From the NCBI RefSeq assembly GCF_003352915.1, contig NZ_CP022314.1, forward strand, positions 1,490,633-1,554,632: a DNA stretch of 64,000 nt, written 5' to 3'. The DNA comes from Arthrobacter sp. PM3. GTDB taxonomy: Bacteria; Actinomycetota; Actinomycetes; Actinomycetales; Micrococcaceae. Under the pieces are notes generated by a model. That model was not told where the DNA came from and did not search any database. It saw only the letters and a list, made by a program, of their open reading frames with translations. A program made the translations under genes and the position numbers. This document shows positions 57,178 to 64,000 of this stretch, piece after piece (within the stretch, counting starts at the first letter, position 1; each line of letters begins with the position of its first letter).

Positions 57178-57473
57178 TGATCCGACTATTCGCGGGCCTA
57201 CTCTTGGGCCGCCCTCTTTTGGGCAAAGGGGAAGCCCCATCAGCGTTTTGCCGTTGGTGGGGCTTCGACTTTTCGATTGTCACGTGACGTCTTAGACAAT
57301 CTGGCGGGATCCTTAGATTTCCAGGTCTTCCTACCTCGTCACTGGTAGCCATCATCTGACTTTGCCGAAGGCTGCGTCGGATAAGTGTCACTGAATCTTT
57401 GGTTCCTGCGTCCCAATTCTTTCGAAGTGGGTAAGATCAATTGTGATCCCGGTCACCCCCAAACGCAAGGGGC
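57178..57473. other. Gene-free stretch with stem-loops
   Basis: No gene is called. A GAAGCCCCA/TGGGGCTTC stem (57231-57266, extendable inward to ~15 pairs with G-U) is followed by GACTTTTCG. This stretch is noticeably richer in A/T than neighbouring genes. It could be an orphan terminator, a small RNA or the remnant of a lost gene; together with its flanking hairpins it makes a 440-base non-coding interval. Confidence 0.5.
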
Positions 57474-57505
57474 GGGGAAGAATTACACGTCAGTAATTCT
57501 TCCCC
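57474..57505 (-). terminator. Hairpin downstream of the Rv2466c-like gene
   Basis: Perfect 13-bp stem GGGGAAGAATTAC/GTAATTCTTCCCC (57474-57486 with 57493-57505), six-base loop, 31 bases past the stop. No convincing T-tract on either strand, so terminator role is probable rather than certain. Confidence 0.55.
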
Positions 57506-57536
57506 TGCCCATTCGGGACGCCGGCGGCGCCGCGGT

Positions 57537-58154
57537 TTAGTCGAAGACGGGGCTTTCGGTGCGGCTGCGCTTGATTTCGAAGAAGTAGGGGAAGGAAGCC
57601 AGGGTCACCGTGGCGTCCCAGAGGCGTCCGGCTTCTTCGCCGCGCGGGATCCTGGTTAGGACCGGGCCAAAGAATGCGGTGCCGTTGAACGCAACCACCG
57701 GCGTGCCGACGTCCTGGCCCACGAGCGAGATCCCGGCCTCGTGGCTGGCCCGCAACCGGGCGTCGAATTCCTCCGACTGCCCGGCCGCGGCGAGCCCGGC
57801 GGGCAGGCCCGTCTCGGCCAGCGACTTGGCGATGACCTCGTCGATGTCTTTGTTGCCTTCATTGTGGATCTTGGTGCCCATGGCATCGTAGAGCGGCTTG
57901 ATGTACCCGGTGCCGTGCTGTTCGGCGGCGGCCGTAATGACCCGGACCGGGGCCCAGGCCTTTTGCATGAGTTCCTTGTAGTTCTCGGGCAGCTCGTCCC
58001 GGCCCTCGTTGAGCACAGAGAGGCTCATGACGTGCCATTCGGTCGTGATGTCGCGGACGTCTTCCACTTCGCCGATCCAGCGGGAGGTGACCCAGGCGAA
58101 GGGGCACATCGGATCGAACCAGAAATCGGCCTTATTAGAAACAGTTTCAGACAC
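57537..58154 (-). CDS. DsbA-fold mycothiol-dependent nitroreductase-like protein (Rv2466c family), CPFA variant
   Basis: 205 residues from GTG 58154 (GAGGAG upstream). Closely follows the wording of M. tuberculosis Rv2466c, a mycothiol-dependent DsbA-like reductase: ADFWFDPMCP, TSRWIGEVEDVRDI, HVMSLSVLNEGRDELPENY, FFGPVLTRIPRGEEAGRLWDA. The active site, which I recall as CPWC in Rv2466c, reads CPFA, so only the first Cys is kept and the enzyme would have to act as a monothiol, with mycothiol as the resolving thiol. Sits directly after clpX on the same strand. Exact substrate unknown. Confidence 0.88.
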   Translation of the reverse strand: MSETVSNKADFWFDPMCPFAWVTSRWIGEVEDVRDITTEWHVMSLSVLNEGRDELPENYKELMQKAWAPVRVITAAAEQHGTGYIKPLYDAMGTKIHNEGNKDIDEVIAKSLAETGLPAGLAAAGQSEEFDARLRASHEAGISLVGQDVGTPVVAFNGTAFFGPVLTRIPRGEEAGRLWDATVTLASFPYFFEIKRSRTESPVFD

Positions 58155-58238
58155 AGGCGGTCTCCTCTGGAAATCTTGGGGGCGAAAGTCTTCAGGGCAT
58201 GGCGCACTCATGGCGCGCCAAGAGGGTGTAGCGGGGAA

Positions 58239-59528
<1,290 letters not shown>

Positions 59529-59608
59529 GTGTGAACCCCTTTAGTAGCTTGCTGCTGGCTGTGACATGTTCCACTCTAGGTCACTTTGGGCCCGATGGGT
59601 GGAAAGCG

Positions 59609-59647
59609 GACGCCGGTGCGGCCATGTGAAGGTGCCGCACCGGCGTC
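59609..59647 (-). terminator. Hairpin between clpP2 and clpX
   Basis: Perfect 14-bp stem (59609-59622 with 59634-59647), 11-base loop, followed by CGCTTTCC on the minus strand. It lies 12 bases past the clpP2 stop and would end or thin out the clpP1-clpP2 message before clpX. Confidence 0.65.
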
Positions 59648-59659
59648 GCCTGGTGCTGG

Positions 59660-60319
59660 TTAGCGGGTGATGGCCTGGGGCTTGATCTTGCGGGAATCCA
59701 GGACCTGGTCGATGAGGCCGTAGTTCATGGCCTCGGCGGCGGTGAGGATCTTGTCCCGCTCGATGTCGTTGTTGACCTGCTCCGGCGTCCGGCCGGAGTG
59801 GCGGGCCAGCGTGTCTTCGAGCCAGGAGCGCATCCGCATGACTTCGGCGGCCTGGATCTCGAGGTCCGAGGCCTGGCCGCCCTGGCCGCCCGAGAGCGAG
59901 GGCTGGTGGATCAGGACCCGCGCGTTCGGCAGGGCCAGGCGCTTGCCCGGGGTGCCGGCGGCCAGGAGCACAGCGGCGGCGCTGGCCGCCTGGCCCAGGC
60001 AGACGGTCTGGATCTCGGGCCGGATGTACGTCATGGTGTCGTAGATCGCGGTCATGGCGGTGAAGGAGCCGCCCGGGGAGTTGATGTAGAGGGTGATGTC
60101 GCGGTCCGGGTCGGTGGACTCGAGCACCAGCAACTGCGCCATGATGTCATCGGCCGAGGCGTCGTCGACCTGGACGCCGAGGAAGATGATGCGGTCCTCG
60201 AACAGCTTGGTGTACGGGTCCTGGCGCTTGAAGCCGTAGGGCGTGCGCTCTTCGAACTGCGGCAGGACGTAGCGGCTGCTCGGCATGTGGCCGGCGGTCG
60301 ATCCGAAGTTGTAGTTCAT
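59660..60319 (-). CDS. clpP2: ATP-dependent Clp protease proteolytic subunit 2
   Basis: 219 residues from the ATG at 60319, chosen because AGGAG lies exactly eight bases before it; ATGs at 60325 and 60340 are worse placed. Catalytic Ser in QAASAAAVL, His in LIHQPSLSG, Asp in ERDKIL. N-terminal part ([17 protein letters not shown]) is the long actinobacterial ClpP2 form. Forms a mixed ClpP1P2 tetradecamer with the gene upstream, which is 38 bases away. Confidence 0.96.
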   Translation of the reverse strand: MNYNFGSTAGHMPSSRYVLPQFEERTPYGFKRQDPYTKLFEDRIIFLGVQVDDASADDIMAQLLVLESTDPDRDITLYINSPGGSFTAMTAIYDTMTYIRPEIQTVCLGQAASAAAVLLAAGTPGKRLALPNARVLIHQPSLSGGQGGQASDLEIQAAEVMRMRSWLEDTLARHSGRTPEQVNNDIERDKILTAAEAMNYGLIDQVLDSRKIKPQAITR

Positions 60320-60357
60320 GTTCATTGCTCCTGAAGTCATTTCTCGCTACCTGCCCG

Positions 60358-60999
60358 TCAGTTCCCGGCCGTGGAACCGTTGGCGTTCGTTCCGCCGCCG
60401 CCGGCCACGGATCCGGCGTGCGCGGCGATCTTGTCAAAGAAGCCGTATTCCAGGGCTTCCGTTGCTGTGAACCACTTGTCGCGGTCGTTGTCCTTGAGGA
60501 TGGTTTCCACGGTCTGTCCGGTCTGGTCCGCGGTCAGCTCGGCCATGACCTTCTTCATGTGCAGGATCAGCTCGGCCTGGATCTTGATGTCCGAGGCCGT
60601 GCCGCCGATGCCCCCGGAGGGCTGGTGCATGAGGATGCGGGCATTGGGGGTGGCGTAGCGCTTGCCCTTGGTGCCGGAGGAGAGCAGGAACTGGCCCATG
60701 GACGCGGCCAGGCCGGTTGCCACGGTGACCACATCGTTAGGGATGAACTGCATGGTGTCGTAGATGGCCATGCCCGCGGTTACGGAGCCGCCGGGCGAGT
60801 TGATGTAGAGGTAAATGTCCTTCTCGGGGTTTTCCGCCGAGAGCAGCAGCAGCTGTGAGCAGATCGCGTTGGCGTTGTCGTCGCGGACCTCGGAGCCGAG
60901 CCAGATGATGCGCTCTTTCAGCAGGCGGTTGTAAATGTAGTTATCCTGGGCTGCCGGGTCGACCGTGGCCATCCGGGGTGCCCCTGCTTGCTGTGACAT
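60358..60999 (-). CDS. clpP1: ATP-dependent Clp protease proteolytic subunit 1
   Basis: 213 residues, GAGAGGTAAG upstream. Catalytic Ser in [11 protein letters not shown], His in [11 protein letters not shown], Asp in NDRDKWF. The Gly/Asn-rich C-tail ([13 protein letters not shown]) is longer than in the family core. Co-transcribed with clpP2. In actinobacteria both subunits are required for activity and often essential. Confidence 0.96.
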   Translation of the reverse strand: MSQQAGAPRMATVDPAAQDNYIYNRLLKERIIWLGSEVRDDNANAICSQLLLLSAENPEKDIYLYINSPGGSVTAGMAIYDTMQFIPNDVVTVATGLAASMGQFLLSSGTKGKRYATPNARILMHQPSGGIGGTASDIKIQAELILHMKKVMAELTADQTGQTVETILKDNDRDKWFTATEALEYGFFDKIAAHAGSVAGGGGTNANGSTAGN

Positions 61000-61197
61000 A
61001 TGTACTTACCTCTCACTGGCGACGGTGATCTCACTGAACGACATCACTGAACTTTCCTACATGGACACTAACGGTTTTCCGGGCCCGTTTGTGCGCGGGC
61101 GCGGGGCTGTTCGCTGTCGGCGCACGATTGCCGGAACGCCCCTGGCGGCGAAGACAGAAGCCGGGACAGAAGGCCAGGACACGTGGTTTAAAACAAG

Positions 61198-61226
61198 CGG
61201 CCCCCGGATCGGTGATCCAGGGGCCG
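61198..61226 (-). terminator. Intrinsic terminator of tig
   Basis: CGGCCCC...GGGGCCG (61198-61204 with 61220-61226) plus an inner GGATC/GATCC stem interrupted by one mismatch; on the minus strand it is followed by CTTGTTTTAAA. Lies 12 bases past the tig stop, so clpP1-clpP2 have their own start. Confidence 0.8.
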
Positions 61227-61238
61227 TTCGCGATATTG

Positions 61239-62633
61239 CTAGAACTTCACTGCTGCCGGGTCATCGCTCGGCGTGGCGTCGGCAGCTGCTTCCTCGGAAG
61301 CTTCGTCCTCGACGGCCTCGGCGGGGGCCGGAGCGGCCTCGTCGCCGGGGCGGACGAACTCGCTCAGGTCAACCTTGTTGCCCTCGGAGTCGGTGACCTC
61401 AGCCTGGCCCAGGACGACGGCCAGTGCCTTGCGGCGGCGGACCTCGGAGACCATCATGGGCACCTGGCCGCTCTGGTCGATGATCTGCGCGAACTGGTTG
61501 GGGTCCATGCCGTACTGGCTGGCGGTGGTGACGATGTAGTCGATCAGCTCGTTCTGGCTGACATTGACTTCTTCCTTTTCGGCGATGGCGTCAAGGATGA
61601 TCTCGTTCTGGAAGGCACGCTCGGTGTTGGCCTTGACCTCGGCGCGGTGCTCCTCGGTGTCGTGCTCGCCTTCACCGTGGGCGTTCTCGGCGCTGAAGTG
61701 CTGCTCGAGCTGCTCTTCGACGATCGATGCCGGAACGGGAACCTCGACGAGCTCAACGAGCTTGTCCAGGACCTTGTCGCGGGCCTCGACGCCCTGCTCC
61801 ACCACCTTGGACTCGGCGGCCTGCTTGGCGAGGTCCTCGCGGAGCTCGGCCAGGGTGTCGAACTCGCTGGCGAGCTGGGCGAAGTCGTCGTCGGCGACGG
61901 GGAGCTCGCGCTCCTTGACGGCCTTGACGGTGACCTTCACCTGGGCGGATTCGCCGGCGTGCTCGCCGCCCACCAGGGTGGTGTCGAAGATGGCGTCTTC
62001 GTCGGCGCTGAGGCCGGTAACGGCCTCGTCGAGGCCTTCGAGCATGGTGCCCGCGCCCACCTGGTAGGACAGGCCGGCGGCGGAGTCGACCTCGGCGCCG
62101 TCGATCGAGGCGGCGATATCGATGGTCAGGAAGTCCTTGTCGGCGGCCGGGCGGTCCACGGTCTTCAGGGTGCCGAAGCGGCCGCGGAGCTCGTCCAGGG
62201 CCTTGTCGACGTCGGCGTCGGAAGACTCGGCCGCGGCAACCTCGACCTTGATGCCGGCGTAGTCGGGCAGCTCGATCTCGGGACGGATGTCCACCTCGGC
62301 GTGGAACTTGAGCTCGCCGTCGGTGGCGGACGGGTCCGGAACCTCGGTGATTTCAACCTCGGGACGGCTCAGCGGGCGGATGCCCGTTTCCTGCACGGCA
62401 GCCTGGTACCAGCCGTTGAGCCCTTCGTTGATGGCCGTCTCCAGGACGTAGCCGCGGCCGACGCGCTGGTCAATGAGCTTGGAGGGAACCTTGCCCTTGC
62501 GGAAACCGGGGACCTGGATCTGCGAAGCAACGCTCTTGTATGCCTCTGCGATGCTGGGCTTCAATTCCTCAAAGGGGACCTCAACATTGAGCTTGACCCG
62601 CGTGGGGGTGAGGTTCTCGACAGCGCTCTTCAC
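61239..62633 (-). CDS. tig: Trigger factor (ribosome-bound chaperone, prolyl isomerase)
   Basis: 464 residues. N-terminal ribosome-binding domain with [14 protein letters not shown] (the FRK signature that docks near uL23), a middle FKBP-like PPIase domain (~155-245) and the C-terminal helical arm domain. The last ~35 residues are an acidic Ala/Glu/Pro tail as in other actinobacteria. Catches nascent chains at the exit tunnel. The order tig-clpP1-clpP2-clpX is the classical quality-control cluster. Confidence 0.96.
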   Translation of the reverse strand: MKSAVENLTPTRVKLNVEVPFEELKPSIAEAYKSVASQIQVPGFRKGKVPSKLIDQRVGRGYVLETAINEGLNGWYQAAVQETGIRPLSRPEVEITEVPDPSATDGELKFHAEVDIRPEIELPDYAGIKVEVAAAESSDADVDKALDELRGRFGTLKTVDRPAADKDFLTIDIAASIDGAEVDSAAGLSYQVGAGTMLEGLDEAVTGLSADEDAIFDTTLVGGEHAGESAQVKVTVKAVKERELPVADDDFAQLASEFDTLAELREDLAKQAAESKVVEQGVEARDKVLDKLVELVEVPVPASIVEEQLEQHFSAENAHGEGEHDTEEHRAEVKANTERAFQNEIILDAIAEKEEVNVSQNELIDYIVTTASQYGMDPNQFAQIIDQSGQVPMMVSEVRRRKALAVVLGQAEVTDSEGNKVDLSEFVRPGDEAAPAPAEAVEDEASEEAAADATPSDDPAAVKF

Positions 62634-62701
62634 AGTCTAAGTACTCCTGGTGTGGGGGGAATAGGGTTCTGCAGTGCCACGGGCTGGCAGTGCTTGCAGA
62701 G

Positions 62702-62776
62702 TCGGGGTGACAGGATTTGAACCTGCGACTTCCTGCTCCCAAAGCAGGCGCTCTAGCCAAGCTGAGCTACACCCCG
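62702..62776 (-). tRNA. tRNA-Pro (TGG)
   Basis: Seventy-five bases, complete cloverleaf: acceptor CGGGGTG/CACCCCG, D-arm with GCTCAGCTTGGCTAGAGC, anticodon stem CCTGC/GCAGG with loop TTTGGGA (anticodon TGG), T-loop GTTCAAATC. No encoded CCA. Located just upstream of tig on the same strand. Confidence 0.96.
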
Positions 62777-62933
62777 TAAGTGCACAGAACAGTCTACGGT
62801 CATACCGCGCTGATTTGCACATTTGACACCGGGGCCCTGCATTAGGTTTAGTTGTATCCGGCTTGAACAGCCGACCGGAAGTTTTGCTCGAATTCAGCTT
62901 GCTAAATTCACGTTGAAATCAGGCACATCTCCT

Positions 62934-63007
62934 GGGGACGTAGCTTAATGGTAAAGCCTCAGTCTTCCAAACTGATTACGCGGGTTCGATTCCCGTCGTC
63001 CCCTCCA
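62934..63007 (+). tRNA. tRNA-Gly (TCC), CCA encoded
   Basis: Acceptor GGGGACG/CGTCCCC, anticodon stem TCAGT/ACTGA with loop CTTCCAA (anticodon TCC), T-loop GTTCGATTC, and an encoded 3' CCA at 63005-63007. Divergent from tRNA-Pro; followed by a terminator. Confidence 0.96.
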
Positions 63008-63040
63008 CGCACGCCGTGAGGCATGTAAAGAATGTGAAGA

Positions 63041-63069
63041 AAAAAGCCCCTCCCCGGAGGGGCTTTTTT
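63041..63069. terminator. Bidirectional terminator after tRNA-Gly
   Basis: GCCCCTC/GAGGGGC stem (63046-63052 with 63057-63063) extended by A5/T5 on its flanks, giving a T-tract on both strands. Serves tRNA-Gly on the plus strand and the glycosylase gene on the minus strand. Confidence 0.9.
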
Positions 63070-63099
63070 CGTCCTCATCCTGGACTGCTTCTCCGCCGG

Positions 63100-64000
63100 T
63101 CAGGCCTGCTGGCATTGCGGGCACCAGTACAGCTTCCGGGCGCCCAGCTCCGTAAGCGCCACCGCGGTTCCGCAATCGCGGCAGTCCTGGCCGTGCCGGC
63201 GGTAGACGAAGTGGGACCTGCCGGGGTCCGGCAGGCCTGCCGCCGGTCCGTCGGCGGGCGTCACCGCGGGTTCGTCGCGGACGGCACCCCAGTACTGCGG
63301 GGGCGTCGTAATGATCCGGCCGTCCCGGACGCCGTCGGACATCAGGGCCGCGGTATCGTCCCAAAGCCGGCGGGCAGCGTCCGATGACAGTGCCGTCCCG
63401 GGCAGCCACGGGTTGATGCGCTGCCTGAACAGCAGTTCGGCCCGGTAGACATTCCCGACGCCGGCAATCACCTTCTGGTCCATGAGCAGGGCAGCGACGG
63501 GTGTGCGTTTGCCGGTGACGACGGCGGCGAAGGTGTCCCGGTCGCCCGGCAGGTTGCGCAGCGGGTCCGGGCCCAGCCGGGCCAGGACGCCCGCGGCCTC
63601 CGGCCCGGTAATGGCCTCGCACGTCGTGGCGCCGCGCAGGTCCGCCCAGCCGTGCGCGCCAACGAGCCGGACGCGGACGGCGCCGACCGGCGCCGGCGGC
63701 CCTGCGTACGCAGGCGATGCAGCGGCGTCGGCCCCGGCGTCCGCGCCGGCGTCGTAAACCTCCCGCTCCCCCACTTTCCGGGGCGCCCCGATGCTGGAGG
63801 CGCCGCGGAACGCGGCATCCCCGCCGAAATCCCAGGCGCCGTAGAGGCCCAGATGGACGTGCAGGACCACGCCGTGGTCGAACTCAAGGAAGAGATGCTT
63901 CCCGTGAGCTGTCGCGGCCGTCATGACGTGGCCGTCCAACAAGGCGGCGCCGGGCGCGAACCGCCCCTGCGGACTTGAGACGCTCAGCCTCTCCGCCGCA
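63100..64000 (-). CDS. Fpg/Nei-family DNA glycosylase, 5' end outside the window
   Basis: About 300 residues of the C-terminal portion; the frame runs off the end of the window, so the catalytic N-terminus (usually MPEGH...) is missing. Visible: a beta-sandwich segment HGKHLFLEFDHGVVLHVHLG, the helix-two-turn-helix KVIAGVGNVYRAELLFRQRI and the C-terminal zinc finger CRDCGTAVALTELGARKLYW followed by CPQC. Nei-type enzymes excise oxidised pyrimidines and nick the backbone. An Ala/Asp/Pro-rich insert (~65-85 of the visible part) is unusual. Its place near tig and clpP matches Rv2464c in M. tuberculosis. Confidence 0.9.
   Translation of the reverse strand, partial: AAERLSVSSPQGRFAPGAALLDGHVMTAATAHGKHLFLEFDHGVVLHVHLGLYGAWDFGGDAAFRGASSIGAPRKVGEREVYDAGADAGADAAASPAYAGPPAPVGAVRVRLVGAHGWADLRGATTCEAITGPEAAGVLARLGPDPLRNLPGDRDTFAAVVTGKRTPVAALLMDQKVIAGVGNVYRAELLFRQRINPWLPGTALSSDAARRLWDDTAALMSDGVRDGRIITTPPQYWGAVRDEPAVTPADGPAAGLPDPGRSHFVYRRHGQDCRDCGTAVALTELGARKLYWCPQCQQA

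Noticed and set aside
57155..57391. Minus-strand frame in the hairpin-rich interval
   Set aside because: It crosses two stem-loops, has no ribosome site and lacks the local codon bias.

Overview
The window is chromosomal DNA from a high-GC actinobacterium, most likely a member of the Micrococcaceae close to Arthrobacter/Pseudarthrobacter. The genes have strongly G/C-biased third codon positions. Lineage markers are a class Ib nrdHIEF cluster, two clpP genes, a mycothiol-dependent nitroreductase-like protein, an ultrashort-type ileS T-box, and the order ileS-folC-DUF4233-ndk / rne / rplU-rpmA-obg-proB-proA-nadD-rsfS-tRNA-Ala, which is widely kept in actinobacteria. No rRNA, CRISPR array, complete insertion sequence or prophage was seen. 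Genus is inferred from gene order and protein likeness only.

Layout. 1-5.5 kb is accessory: the 3' end of an HNH endonuclease of the repetitive 13E12/DUF222 type, a MmyB-like regulator divergent from a drug exporter, a DUF2087 protein, a secreted cutinase-like esterase and a glycine-zipper membrane protein. 5.6-10 kb is nrdHIEF under a promoter that overlaps an NrdR-box-like palindrome. 10.2-15.2 kb is a four-gene, stop/start-overlapping lipid-modification operon (FAD oxidoreductase, DUF1365, two cyclopropane-synthase-like methyltransferases). It resembles the Rv0449c-Rv0447c (ufaA1) block of Mycobacterium tuberculosis and has a SigK-like promoter sequence upstream. 15.3-19.4 kb carries single metabolic and regulatory genes. 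19.4-22.9 kb is metF-metE, with a trinucleotide microsatellite between them. 23.3-30 kb holds a ROK regulator, an rRNA-methyltransferase-like protein, a flavoprotein, YjdM and a polar amino-acid ABC importer. 

30.2-38.7 kb, all on the minus strand, is the conserved ribosome/proline/NAD block (rplU, rpmA, obg, proB, proA, small membrane protein, nadD, unknown protein, rsfS, then two identical tRNA-Ala genes with one terminator each). 38.8-51.1 kb has a ThiD-TenA fusion under a TPP riboswitch, an RNase E/G with long tails, a VKOR-family protein, and ndk, DUF4233, folC and ileS, the last behind a T-box. 51.2-57.5 kb contains an exonuclease/phosphatase-family membrane protein, an SDR, valS behind an 11-bp tandem repeat, a monooxygenase, a DUF6325-like gene coupled to an RD-repeat micro-protein, and a hairpin-rich gene-free stretch. 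57.5-64 kb is the protein-quality-control block (Rv2466c-like protein, clpX, clpP2, clpP1, tig), then tRNA-Pro, tRNA-Gly and the truncated start of a Nei-type glycosylase. This matches the wider Rv2460c-Rv2466c neighbourhood of M. tuberculosis.

Most of the window is ordinary housekeeping sequence. The parts most worth a second look are the lipid-modification operon and its putative ECF promoter, the two intergenic repeats (metF-metE and upstream of valS), the Rv2466c-like protein that has lost its second active-site cysteine, the DUF6325/RD-repeat pair, the structured leader of rplU, and two genes (nadD and a flavoprotein) whose start codons cannot be conventional.
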